DNA of 64,000 nucleotides from Bradyrhizobium sp. CCBAU 51765. Its GTDB lineage: Bacteria > Pseudomonadota > Alphaproteobacteria > Rhizobiales > Xanthobacteraceae. Numbering within the stretch: the first letter of the stretch is position 1; every line of letters starts with the position of its first letter. Made by a program: the position numbers and the translations under genes. The notes under the pieces were generated by a model. That model did no database searches. It had not been told where the DNA came from and saw only the letters and a program-made list of their open reading frames with translations. The stretch is taken from the NCBI RefSeq assembly GCF_015291725.1, contig NZ_CP030038.1, forward strand, positions 8,235,001 through 8,299,000. The letters are read 5' to 3'. Of this stretch, positions 54,573-62,780 are shown piece after piece.

Positions 54573-55613
54573 TCAGTAATTGCTGGCCGCCGCCCCGTTC
54601 GGAATGCCGTCGATCGGGCATTCGTCCGTGCCCGGGGTCGAGCGGGTCATCGCTTCCACCATGTCGCGCGTGCCTTCGGGGTCCTTGATCCAGTTCTTGT
54701 AGAAATCATACGGGCACGCCGCGACGCCGCGCGGGCTGTCGCCGGAATTGATCATGCCGGTGTAGCCGCGGTGGACCAGCTTGTAGAGATGGTTCTGAGA
54801 CTGGCCGTTGCGGCGTGCATCGCGGATCAGATGTTTCGAGAGCTGGGCGTACTGGATGCCGTAATCCTCCTCGCCGCACTCGCCGAGGGTGCGGCCGTCG
54901 AAGCCGATGATCGCGGAATGGCCGAAATAGGAATAGACGCCGTCGAAGCCGGCGGCATTGGCGACGGCGACATAGACGTTGTTGGCCCACGCCATGGCCT
55001 TGGAGATCATGACCTGCTGCTCCTTGGCCGGATACATGTAGCCCTGGCAACGCACGATCAGCTCGGCGCCCTTCATGGCGCAGTCGCGCCAGATCTCCGG
55101 ATAGTTGCCGTCGTCGCAGATGATCAGGCTGACCTTGAGCCCTTTCGGCCCCTCGGACACATAGGTGCAATTGCCGGGATACCAGCCCTCGATCGGCACC
55201 CAGGGCATGATCTTGCGGTACTTCTGCACGATCTCGCCCTTGTCGTTCATCAGGATCAAGGTGTTGTAGGGCGCCTTGTGGGGATGCTCCTCGTGGCGCT
55301 CGCCGGTCAGCGAGAACACGCCCCACACCTTGGCCTTGCGGCAGGCCTCGGCGAAGATCGCGGTTTCCTCGCCCGGCACCATGGATGCCGTTTCGTACAT
55401 CTCCTTGGAGTCGTACATGATGCCTTGCGTGGAATATTCCGGGAAGATCACGAGGTCCATGCCGGGCAGGCCGAGCTTCATGCCAACGATCATGTCGGCG
55501 ATCTTGCGGGCATTGTCGAGCACCTCGGCCTTGGTATGCAGCCGGGGCATCTTATAATTGACCACTGCAACGCCGACCGTGTCGTTGCTGCTGGAAATAT
55601 CGCCGTGAAGCAT
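54573..55613 (-). CDS. amiE: Aliphatic amidase AmiE
   Basis: A 346-residue nitrilase-superfamily amidase that hydrolyses short aliphatic amides (acetamide, propionamide, acrylamide) to acid and ammonia. The catalytic triad is intact: Glu in IFPEYST, Lys in KYRKIMPW and Cys in IICDDGNYPE. The N terminus MLHGDISSSNDTVGVAVVN is nearly that of the Pseudomonas and Bacillus enzymes, and the length equals theirs, which favours AmiE over the related formamidase AmiF. It is the last gene of the amide operon. Confidence 0.93.
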   Translation of the reverse strand: MLHGDISSSNDTVGVAVVNYKMPRLHTKAEVLDNARKIADMIVGMKLGLPGMDLVIFPEYSTQGIMYDSKEMYETASMVPGEETAIFAEACRKAKVWGVFSLTGERHEEHPHKAPYNTLILMNDKGEIVQKYRKIMPWVPIEGWYPGNCTYVSEGPKGLKVSLIICDDGNYPEIWRDCAMKGAELIVRCQGYMYPAKEQQVMISKAMAWANNVYVAVANAAGFDGVYSYFGHSAIIGFDGRTLGECGEEDYGIQYAQLSKHLIRDARRNGQSQNHLYKLVHRGYTGMINSGDSPRGVAACPYDFYKNWIKDPEGTRDMVEAMTRSTPGTDECPIDGIPNGAAASNY

Positions 55614-55675
55614 GTTGAGCGCTCCTGTACTTGACTCGTTGTTCTGGGTCGCCGCCGATCAGGCGGTCGCGCGGG

Positions 55676-56053
55676 TTAGTGGCTGATCATCCAGGGCCGC
55701 GCCGTCGGAAAGCCCTTGGCGCCGCTCCTGGTCTTGGTCATCAGACGCGCCGGCTTTTTCCCGTCCGTCGCACTCTTGTCCTTCACGGTCTTGCCCGAGG
55801 AGCAGCAGCCGCAGCCGGGGCCATGCGAGGCCTTGTACTGTGCGAGCGTCTGCGGCGCATGCGTGCTGCGCTCGTTGACCGCGTGCGCCTTGCGCTTGTC
55901 GGACGGCATGCAGAAGAAGTTCGGCGCGGTCAGGATGACGCGGGGCGCCAGCGTCTCGCAGTGCGGGCAGCTTTGCGGATCGTCGCACTCCGCCATCGGG
56001 CGAAGGTCCTTGAACGGACCGCAGTCGTCACAAAGATATTCGTAGACCGGCAT
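55676..56053 (-). CDS. fmdB: FmdB-like zinc-ribbon regulatory protein
   Basis: A 125-residue protein with an N-terminal zinc ribbon: MPVYEYLCDDCG, then a CPHC pair after PQS, matching the FmdB family. The C-terminal half is basic and includes GPGCGCCSSGK, an extra cysteine cluster not in the core domain. FmdB of Methylophilus is proposed to regulate formamidase gene expression; the exact function is open. ATG 56053 has GGGGA upstream. It lies between the two amidase genes, which supports the assignment. Confidence 0.85.
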   Translation of the reverse strand: MPVYEYLCDDCGPFKDLRPMAECDDPQSCPHCETLAPRVILTAPNFFCMPSDKRKAHAVNERSTHAPQTLAQYKASHGPGCGCCSSGKTVKDKSATDGKKPARLMTKTRSGAKGFPTARPWMISH

Positions 56054-56145
56054 TGCATCATCCCCACGCTGTAGCTCGTTCAACACACCTGGCGGCGGAT
56101 GCGGGGCGGCAAATACACGCCGTCCCGCATTCCGTCGTGCAGGGA

Positions 56146-57375
56146 TTACTTGTCCGGTGAGATCGGCATCTGGATATCGCCGGTGATGTGCTTGATGGGC
56201 CCTGCCGCCGATGGCATCACGTCGAAGTCGAAGATCTCGGTCGGCAGCCACAGCGTGGCGCATGCGTTGGGCACGTCGACCACGCCGGAGATGTGGCCCT
56301 GGCACGGCGCGGTGCCGAGGATCGAATAGGCCTGGGCGCCGGAGTAGCCGAACTTCTTCAGATATTCGATGGCGTTGAGGCAGGCCTGGCGATAGGCGAT
56401 GTGGACGTCGAGATAGTGCTGCTTGCCGGCCTCATCCACCGAGATGCCTTCGAAGATCAGATAATCCTTGTAGTTCGGCGTGATCGGCGACGGCTTGAAG
56501 ATCGGGTTCTTGATGCCGTATTTCGACATGCCGTCCTTGATCACCTCGACCTTGAGGTGCAACCAGCCGGCCATTTCGATGGCGCCGCAGAAGGTGATCT
56601 CGCCGTCGCCCTGGCTGAAGTGCAGGTCGCCCATCGAGAGACCGGCGCCGGGGACATAGACCGGGAAGTAGATCTTCGAGCCGCGCGAGAGATCCTTGAT
56701 GTCGCAATTGCCGCCATGCTCGCGCGGCGGCACGGTGCGCGCGCCTTCTGCGCCGATCTTGGCTTTCACATCGCCCTTGGCGCGGCCACCATGGGCGGTC
56801 GGCGCGAAAGGCGGATTGGCAAGGCCGGGCACGCGGGTCGGATTGGTCGAGATCAGCTCGGCCTCGCGCTTGTTCCACATGTCCAGCATCTTCGGATCGG
56901 GCAGACAGCCGATCAGGCCGGGATGGATCAGGCCGGCGAAGTTGACGCCGGGCACGTGACGGGACGAGGTGTAGAGGCCCTTGATGTCCCAGATCGACTT
57001 CTGCGCCAGCGGGAAGTGATCGGTGAGGAAGCCGCCGCCATTCTGCTTGGAAAAGAAGCCGTTGAAGCCCCACAGGCTCTCCTTGAGCGGCCCCACGTCG
57101 AGCAGGTCGACGACGAGGAGATCACCGGGCTCGGCGCCCTTGACGCCGATCGGGCCGGAGAGGAAGTGCACGATCGACAGGTCGATGTCGCGCACGTCGT
57201 CGGCGGAATCGTTGTTCTTGATGAAGCCGCCGGTCCAGTCATAGGTCTCGATGATGAAGTCGTCGCCGGGATTGACCCAGGCCACGATCGGGATGTCGGG
57301 GTGCCAGCGGTTGTGCACCATGTCATTTTCATAGGCCGATTTGGTGAGATCGACCTTGATCAGTGTCTCTGGCAT
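56146..57375 (-). CDS. fmdA: Formamidase FmdA (acetamidase/formamidase family)
   Basis: A 409-residue enzyme of the FmdA_AmdA family, which hydrolyses formamide and, more slowly, other short amides to ammonia. It shows KGAEPGDLLVVDLLDVGPL, FAGLIHPGLIGCLPD, the central GGNCDIKDLSRGSKIYFPV and PGAGLSMGDLHFSQGDGE that form the metal-containing active site, and HISGVVDVPNACATLWLPTE near the end. Full length. It follows urtE by 28 bases, so uptake and hydrolysis are expressed together. Confidence 0.94.
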   Translation of the reverse strand: MPETLIKVDLTKSAYENDMVHNRWHPDIPIVAWVNPGDDFIIETYDWTGGFIKNNDSADDVRDIDLSIVHFLSGPIGVKGAEPGDLLVVDLLDVGPLKESLWGFNGFFSKQNGGGFLTDHFPLAQKSIWDIKGLYTSSRHVPGVNFAGLIHPGLIGCLPDPKMLDMWNKREAELISTNPTRVPGLANPPFAPTAHGGRAKGDVKAKIGAEGARTVPPREHGGNCDIKDLSRGSKIYFPVYVPGAGLSMGDLHFSQGDGEITFCGAIEMAGWLHLKVEVIKDGMSKYGIKNPIFKPSPITPNYKDYLIFEGISVDEAGKQHYLDVHIAYRQACLNAIEYLKKFGYSGAQAYSILGTAPCQGHISGVVDVPNACATLWLPTEIFDFDVMPSAAGPIKHITGDIQMPISPDK

Positions 57376-57403
57376 CGAGAGGCTCCCCTTTTACTACGGT
57401 TGG

Positions 57404-58093
57404 TTAGACGGACAGATATTTCGAGACCTGCGCGGCATCGACGGCATCGCGCCGATCGTCGCGGACGATCTCGCCGTTCTCGATCACCAGCACGCGGTCG
57501 GCGATGTCGAGCGCAAAGCTCAGGACCTGCTCGGAGACGACGATAGAGAGGCCTTTCTCATCGCGGATACGCTTGAGGGTGCGCGCCATCTCCTTGATGA
57601 TCGACGGCTGGATGCCTTCGGTCGGCTCGTCCAGCAGCAGCACTTTCGGCTTGGTCGCGAGCGCACGCGCGATCGCGAGCTGCTGCTGCTGGCCGCCGGA
57701 GAGATTGCCGCCGCGGCGATCCTTCATCTCGAGCAAGACCGGAAACAATTCGTAGATGTCGCCGGGCACCTCGGAGCCGCCGGAGACGACGAGCCCGGTC
57801 TCGATGTTCTCCTTCACCGTCATGGTGGAGAAGATCATGCGGCCCTGCGGCACATAGGCGATCCCCTTGGCGACGCGCTCGTAGCTCTTGAGGCTGCCGA
57901 GCTCGGTGCCGTCCATCGTCACCGAGCCGCTTTTGGCCGGCAGGATCCCCATCAGCGACTTCATCAGCGTGGTCTTGCCCATGCCGTTGCGGCCCATGAT
58001 CGCGACGATCTCGTTGGGCGCGACCTTGACGTTGAGGCCGTGCAGCACCTCGCTCTGCCCGTAGGCGACGTGGAGATCGGAAATTGCCAGCAT
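57404..58093 (-). CDS. urtE: Urea/amide ABC transporter ATPase UrtE
   Basis: A 229-residue LivF-type ATPase: Walker A GRNGMGKTT, Q-loop PQGRMIFSTM, signature LSGGQQQQLAIARAL, Walker B VLLLDEP and TEGIQPSI after it, as in UrtE. The switch position reads VSEQ in place of the His, a known feature of LivF-type ATPases. It pairs with UrtD. A repeat-containing gap of 228 bases separates it from urtD. Confidence 0.92.
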   Translation of the reverse strand: MLAISDLHVAYGQSEVLHGLNVKVAPNEIVAIMGRNGMGKTTLMKSLMGILPAKSGSVTMDGTELGSLKSYERVAKGIAYVPQGRMIFSTMTVKENIETGLVVSGGSEVPGDIYELFPVLLEMKDRRGGNLSGGQQQQLAIARALATKPKVLLLDEPTEGIQPSIIKEMARTLKRIRDEKGLSIVVSEQVLSFALDIADRVLVIENGEIVRDDRRDAVDAAQVSKYLSV

Positions 58094-58120
58094 CGATTGC
58101 TCCTAAGCTCGGCATGCCTT

Positions 58121-58278
58121 CCTTCTCCCCTTGTGGGAGAAGGAGGTGCGGACGAAGTCCGCGACGGATGAGGGGTATGCATCGGCGGATGTGAGAGGCA
58201 GTTGGATGCGCGGAGAGATACCCGTCACCCGGATCGCATCTGACGATACGATCCGACCTCTCCCACAAGGAGAGAGGT
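58121..58278. repeat. Palindromic repeat inside the urt operon
   Basis: CCTTCTCCCCTTGTGGGAGA on the left and CTCTCCCACAAGGAGAG on the right are inverted, with CGGACGAAGTCCG and GATACG/CGGATC-type pairs between. It separates urtD from urtE and could attenuate or stabilise the operon mRNA. Confidence 0.7.
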
Positions 58279-58321
58279 GCACCGTCCGAGTTGCAGCTGG
58301 CTCACTCGATTTCGCCATGTC

Positions 58322-59077
58322 TCAATGGCCCAGATAGACTTCGATGACCTTGGGATCGTTCTTCACCTTCTCCATCGTCCCCTCCGAGAGGATCTGGCCC
58401 TGGTGGAGCACGGTGACCTTGTGCGCGATGTCCTCGACGAACTTCATGTCGTGCTCGATCACCAGCACCGAGCGGTTCTTGATGATGCGGTTGAGCAGCT
58501 CGGCGGTCTTGGCGCGCTCCGACACGCTCATGCCGGCGACGGGCTCATCCAGCATCAGCAGGTCCGGGTCCTGGATCAGCAACATGCCAATCTCGAGCCA
58601 CTGCTTCTGGCCGTGGCTGAGCTCGTCGGCATAGGTGTTAAGCTTGTCCTTGAGGAAGATCATCTCCGCGACCTCCTCCACCCGGTCCTTCACCAGCTGG
58701 TCGCGCTGAAAGGTCAGCGAGCCGAACACGGTGCGACCGCGGGGAAACGAGATCTCGAGGTTCTCGAACACGGTGAGATCCTCGAACACCGACGGCGTCT
58801 GGAACTTGCGCCCGACGCCGGTCTGAACGATCTCGTTCTCCTTCATCTTCGTGAGCTCCTTGCCACGAAACTGGATCGAGCCCGAGGTCGCCTTGGTCTT
58901 GCCGCAGATCAAGTCGAGCACCGTGGTCTTGCCCGCGCCGTTGGGACCGATGATGACGCGGATCTCGTTCTCCTCGACATAGAAGGAGAGATCGTTGACT
59001 GCCTTGAACCCATCGAACGAGACGGTCAGTCCGGAGACCGCAAGCAGGAATTCCTTCGGCTGATGACCGACGAGCAT
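58322..59077 (-). CDS. urtD: Urea/amide ABC transporter ATPase UrtD
   Basis: A 251-residue LivG-type ATPase: Walker A GPNGAGKTT, Q-loop GRKFQTPSVF, signature LSHGQKQWLEIGMLL, Walker B LLMLDEPVAGM and switch His in IEHDMKFV. The signature LSHGQ is characteristic of UrtD. The start ATG is preceded by AGGAGG with a 6-base spacer. The same start region occurs in duplicate 54 bases upstream, giving a 16-codon leader frame that stops 3 bases before this ATG. Confidence 0.93.
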   Translation of the reverse strand: MLVGHQPKEFLLAVSGLTVSFDGFKAVNDLSFYVEENEIRVIIGPNGAGKTTVLDLICGKTKATSGSIQFRGKELTKMKENEIVQTGVGRKFQTPSVFEDLTVFENLEISFPRGRTVFGSLTFQRDQLVKDRVEEVAEMIFLKDKLNTYADELSHGQKQWLEIGMLLIQDPDLLMLDEPVAGMSVSERAKTAELLNRIIKNRSVLVIEHDMKFVEDIAHKVTVLHQGQILSEGTMEKVKNDPKVIEVYLGH

Positions 59078-59080
59078 GAT

Positions 59081-59131
59081 CTACCTCCTCACTGCCAGCG
59101 CGGCATCGGCATCGTGATGACCGACGAGCAT
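59081..59131 (-). CDS. 16-codon leader frame formed by duplication of the urtD start
   Basis: It reads MLVGHHDADAALAVRR then TAG. Its first five codons and its AGGAG match those of urtD, and a 20-base exact copy (59061-59080 and 59115-59134) underlies this. The stop lies 3 bases before the urtD ATG and the last codons encode the urtD Shine-Dalgarno (AGGAGG). It may couple UrtD translation to that of UrtC, or be a silent remnant. Confidence 0.5.
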   Translation of the reverse strand: MLVGHHDADAALAVRR

Positions 59132-59141
59132 GATGGTCTCC

Positions 59142-60281
59142 TCATTCTGCCGGTGCGCCGTCGGCGACCGAGTTGCCGTTCCAGCCCGACTTCGGCTTGC
59201 GCGCAAACAGGCGATCGATGCGCGGCTGCACGTAGTCGGCCCACAGCCCGGACAGGCCGTTCGGGAAGGCAAGCACGACCGCGATGAACAGCGCGCCGAG
59301 GCCGAACAGCCAGAGCTGCGGGAAAGATTCCGACAGGCTGGTCTTGGCGAAGTTCACCAGGATGGCGCCCCAGATCGCGCCGAAGATCGACGTCCGCCCG
59401 CCGACGGCGGTGTAGATCACCATCTCGATCGACGGCACGATGCCGACGAAGGACGGCGACATGAAACCGACATTGAGCGCGAACATGGCGCCGCCGATCG
59501 CGGCGAAGACCGCGGCCATGCAGAAGGCAAAGATCTTGAAGTTGGCGACGCTGTAGCCGGAGAAGCGGACGCGGTCTTCCTGCTCGCGCATCGCGACCAG
59601 GATGCGGCCGAGCTTGGTCAGGCGGATGAATTGTGCGATGCCGATGCAGGCGAACAGCAGCACCACCTCGACGAAGTACAGGATGACCTTGGCGTGGTCG
59701 GGCCGGATGTCCCAACCCTTGAGCGTGCGCAAATCGGTCATGCCGTTGATGCCCCCGGTGTAGCCCTGCTGCCCGACGATCAGGATGGTCAGGATGGCGG
59801 CGACCGCCTGGGTGATGATCGCGAAGTAGGTGCCGCCGACGCGGCGCTTGAACATCGCAGTGCCGATGATCAGGGCGAAGAGACCGGGAACCAGGATGAT
59901 GGCCAGGATGGTGAAGGTCAGGCTGTGAAACGGTTGCCAGAACAACGGCAGCGACGTGATCTGATTCCAATCCATGAAATCAGGAATACCGGGCGTCGAC
60001 TGGATCTTCGTGTTTTCGACGCTCGAGGCCTCGAGCTTGAGGAACATCGCCATGCAGTAGCCGCCGAGGCCGAAGAACACGCCCTGCCCCAGGCTCAGAA
60101 TGCCGCCATAGCCCCAGCACAGCACGAGGCCGAGCGCAACGAAGGCGTAGGTCAGGTATTTCGCGACGAGATTGAGGCGGAACACATCCAGCGACAGCGG
60201 CAGGATCACGAACAACACGGCGGCCAGGACGATGAAGCCCGTGAGTTCGGATCGATTGAAGAAGCGTGAGTTGATGATCAT
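59142..60281 (-). CDS. urtC: Urea/amide ABC transporter permease UrtC
   Basis: A 379-residue LivM-type permease with about ten hydrophobic segments. It includes GLVLCWGYGGILSLGQGVFFG near residue 50 and the coupling segment LGRILVAMREQEDRVRFSGY near 230, as expected for UrtC. It is longer than LivM, as is normal for the urea branch. It pairs with UrtB in the inner membrane. Its TGA is part of the TGAGGAG that serves the duplicated urtD start. Confidence 0.92.
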   Translation of the reverse strand: MIINSRFFNRSELTGFIVLAAVLFVILPLSLDVFRLNLVAKYLTYAFVALGLVLCWGYGGILSLGQGVFFGLGGYCMAMFLKLEASSVENTKIQSTPGIPDFMDWNQITSLPLFWQPFHSLTFTILAIILVPGLFALIIGTAMFKRRVGGTYFAIITQAVAAILTILIVGQQGYTGGINGMTDLRTLKGWDIRPDHAKVILYFVEVVLLFACIGIAQFIRLTKLGRILVAMREQEDRVRFSGYSVANFKIFAFCMAAVFAAIGGAMFALNVGFMSPSFVGIVPSIEMVIYTAVGGRTSIFGAIWGAILVNFAKTSLSESFPQLWLFGLGALFIAVVLAFPNGLSGLWADYVQPRIDRLFARKPKSGWNGNSVADGAPAE

Positions 60282-60298
60282 GACTTGCCTGCTTCTCG

Positions 60299-61225
60299 TT
60301 ATTTGCGGACTTTGAGGGCGAACAGACCCTGCGGCCGCAGCATCAGGATGCCGACGACAGCGAGCAGCGTGAGCACCTTGGCCATCGAGCCCGACATGAA
60401 GAACTCGAGGGTCGATTGCGTCTGCGAGATCGAGAAGGCCGAGGCGATGGTGCCGAGCAGGCTGGCGGCGCCGCCGAACACGACGACCAGGAAGGTATCG
60501 ACGATGTAGAGCTGACCGGAGGTCGGCCCGGTCGATCCGATCATGGTGAAGGCGCTTCCGGCGACGCCCGCGATGCCGCAGCCGAGGCCGAAGGTGTAGC
60601 GATCGACCTTTTCGGTGTTGATGCCGACCGCGCCGGCCATGATGCGATTCTGCACCACCGCACGCACCTGGCGGCCCCAGCGCGACAGGTAGAGAACATA
60701 GGCGACGGAGACGGTGATCAGCACCGTGAGACCCATCACGAAGACGCCGTTGATCGGGACTTCGATGCTATCGGTCACGTGCAGCGAGCCGAGCATCCAT
60801 TGCGGCAGCTCGACGCCGACCTCGCGCGCGCCGAACACGGAGCGATAGGCCTGCTGGAGCATCAGGCTGAGGCCCCAGGTGGCAAGCAGCGTGTCGAGCG
60901 GGCGCTTGTAGAGATGCCGTATCAGCACCCACTCCACCAGCATGCCCAGCGCGCCGGATGCGATGAAGGCCAGGATCATCGCGAGGAAGAAGTAGCCGCC
61001 GAACAGGCTCGGCATGTAGGCCTGGAAGACGTTCGAGGTCATCCAGGTGACGTAGGCCCCGAGGATCATGAACTCGCCATGGGCCATGTTGATGACGCCC
61101 ATCTGGCCGAAGATGATGGCAAGCCCGAGGGCCATGAGGACATAGACGGAGAACAGGATCAGGCCGGCAAAACCCTGCATGACGAAGATCGAGCCAAGGT
61201 CGCCAATCGAATAATCGCCGAACAT
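60299..61225 (-). CDS. urtB: Urea/amide ABC transporter permease UrtB
   Basis: A 308-residue LivH-type permease with about eight membrane segments. It contains the family segment GQMGVINMAHGEFMILGAY near residue 40 and the coupling motif VQNRIMAGAVGINTEKVDR near 190. It lacks the long N-terminal extension found in some cyanobacterial UrtB proteins. It forms the channel with UrtC; urtC begins 17 bases after its stop. Confidence 0.92.
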   Translation of the reverse strand: MFGDYSIGDLGSIFVMQGFAGLILFSVYVLMALGLAIIFGQMGVINMAHGEFMILGAYVTWMTSNVFQAYMPSLFGGYFFLAMILAFIASGALGMLVEWVLIRHLYKRPLDTLLATWGLSLMLQQAYRSVFGAREVGVELPQWMLGSLHVTDSIEVPINGVFVMGLTVLITVSVAYVLYLSRWGRQVRAVVQNRIMAGAVGINTEKVDRYTFGLGCGIAGVAGSAFTMIGSTGPTSGQLYIVDTFLVVVFGGAASLLGTIASAFSISQTQSTLEFFMSGSMAKVLTLLAVVGILMLRPQGLFALKVRK

Positions 61226-61351
61226 CTATGTCCTCCGTCGAGATGGGATCCCGCGTCGCGAGCAGGTTCGCGACGCGGGGGCTTGAGGCATGGACTTGCG
61301 ATCCACGCCAGGGAGCGGCTTGGTGTCGGGAGAATGCGCGACGGATGCCGC

Positions 61352-62611
61352 TTACTGGTAACCCTTCGGGAACGGATCGGGCTCGACGAGATCGGCGGTC
61401 TCGTAGATCAGCTCGAACTGGCCATCCAGCTTGGCGCGACCCACCCGGGTCTTCGACCAGAGATGATGGTTCTCGTGGATGCGGACGTAACCTTCCGGGG
61501 CCCCCTTGAACTCGACACCGGGCGACGCCGCCGCGATCTTGTCGACATCGAAGGAGCCAGCCTTCTCGACCGTCAACTTCCACAGCCACGGCCCGAGATA
61601 GGCAGCCTGGGTGACGTCTCCGATCACGGTCTTCTCGCCCCACATCTTCTTGAAGGCGGGCACGAAGGCCTTGTTGTTGGGATTGTCGAGCGACTGGAAG
61701 TACTTCATGCAGGCGTACGCACCCGCAATGTTCTCGCCACCGATGCCGTCGATTTCGTCCTCGGTGACCGAGATCGTCAGCAGCGGCTGCTTGGCGAGGT
61801 CGATGCCGGCGGCCTTGAGCTGCTTGTAGAAGGCGACGTTGGAGCCACCGACGACGTCGGTGAAGATCACGTCGGGCTTGGTGAGCTTGATCTTGTTGAT
61901 GACCGAGTTGAACTGAGTGCTGCCGAGCGCATAGTACTCCTCGCCGACGACCTTGCCCTTCAGGACGTTCTCGACGTGCTTGCGCGCGATCTTGTTCGAG
62001 GTGCGCGGCCAGATGTAGTCGGAGCCGATGAAGAAGAAGGTCTTCGCGCCCTTCTCCTTGGCGATCCAGTTCAGGCCGGCGAGAATCTGCTGGGTCGCCT
62101 CCTGGCCGGTGTAGATCACGTTCTTGGACTGCTCGAGGCCTTCGTAGAAGGTCGGGTAATAGAGCATGCCGTTATACTGCTCGACGACCGGCAGCACCGC
62201 CTTGCGCGAGGCCGAGGTCCAGCAGCCCATGATGGCCGCGACCTTGTCGTTGACCAGCAGCTTCTTGGCCTTTTCGGCGAAGGTCGGCCAATCGGAGGCG
62301 CCGTCTTCCTGGATGAACTTGATCTTGCGGCCGAGGACGCCGCCGGCCGCGTTGATCTGCTCGATCGCGAGCTTTTCGGCCTCGATCGAGCCGGTCTCGG
62401 AGATCGCCATGGTGCCGGTCGCCGAGTGCAGGATGCCGACCGTGACCTCGGTGTCGGTGACCGCAAGACCCGTGGTGTTGACCGCCGAGGTCGCCGGGGC
62501 CTGCGCAAAGGACGCCCGCGGCAGCATCGTGATAGCCGGCACGGCCGCCATCCCCATCAACAATTTGCGCCGAAGCGGCGACAATAGGCCCTTGTTTGCT
62601 TCGTCTGACAT
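61352..62611 (-). CDS. urtA: Urea/short-chain amide ABC transporter substrate-binding protein UrtA
   Basis: A 419-residue periplasmic receptor. The N terminus has RRKLLMGMAAV and ends ASFAQA, a Tat- or Sec-type signal. The mature part shows VTVGILHSATGTMAISET, GCWTSASRKAVLPVVEQYNG and LLYYPTFYEG-like segments that are typical of UrtA/FmdD-type receptors for urea and short amides. ATG 62611 is chosen, with GGGG upstream; an in-frame GTG at 62617 is possible. It heads the urtABCDE-fmdAB-amiE operon. The amidase genes suggest that formamide or acetamide are likely ligands besides urea. Confidence 0.93.
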   Translation of the reverse strand: MSDEANKGLLSPLRRKLLMGMAAVPAITMLPRASFAQAPATSAVNTTGLAVTDTEVTVGILHSATGTMAISETGSIEAEKLAIEQINAAGGVLGRKIKFIQEDGASDWPTFAEKAKKLLVNDKVAAIMGCWTSASRKAVLPVVEQYNGMLYYPTFYEGLEQSKNVIYTGQEATQQILAGLNWIAKEKGAKTFFFIGSDYIWPRTSNKIARKHVENVLKGKVVGEEYYALGSTQFNSVINKIKLTKPDVIFTDVVGGSNVAFYKQLKAAGIDLAKQPLLTISVTEDEIDGIGGENIAGAYACMKYFQSLDNPNNKAFVPAFKKMWGEKTVIGDVTQAAYLGPWLWKLTVEKAGSFDVDKIAAASPGVEFKGAPEGYVRIHENHHLWSKTRVGRAKLDGQFELIYETADLVEPDPFPKGYQ

Positions 62612-62683
62612 GAGCACCCCACTTTTGTTCGAGAACGCGCTATTGGTGGCCGTGAGGATGGCTCGAATTTATGCAGCGCAAGC

Positions 62684-62701
62684 ATACGCAAGATCGCGTA
62701 T
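62684..62701. promoter_or_regulatory. Inverted repeat ATACGC-n6-GCGTAT in the urtA/transporter intergenic region
   Basis: A perfect 6-bp inverted repeat with a 6-base spacer lies between the divergent starts, 73 bases upstream of urtA and just before the sigma-54 site. It is a candidate activator or repressor site for both directions. Confidence 0.45.
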
Positions 62702-62731
62702 ACTGCACCGCAAAATGCCGACGTAGGCTTC

Positions 62732-62747
62732 TGGTACGGAATTTGCG
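62732..62747 (+). promoter_or_regulatory. Sigma-54 (RpoN) promoter
   Basis: TGGTACGGAATTTGCG matches the -24/-12 consensus TGGCACGnnnnTTGCW with the invariant GG and GC in correct spacing; only the C after GG and the last W differ. Transcription would start about 12 bases downstream, near 62758, giving a leader of about 23 bases to the GTG at 62781. Confidence 0.75.
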
Positions 62748-62780
62748 AGGGGTCCGGGTCCGTATCGGGAGTGGGGTTCA

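Noticed and set aside
60416..62587. 723-codon open frame on the plus strand
   Set aside because: Antisense to urtB and urtA, which are well supported.
62612..62731. Sigma-54 promoter on the minus strand for urtA
   Set aside because: I looked for the reverse of the -24/-12 pattern in the gap and found GCAA-type halves without the matching GCCA half at the right distance.
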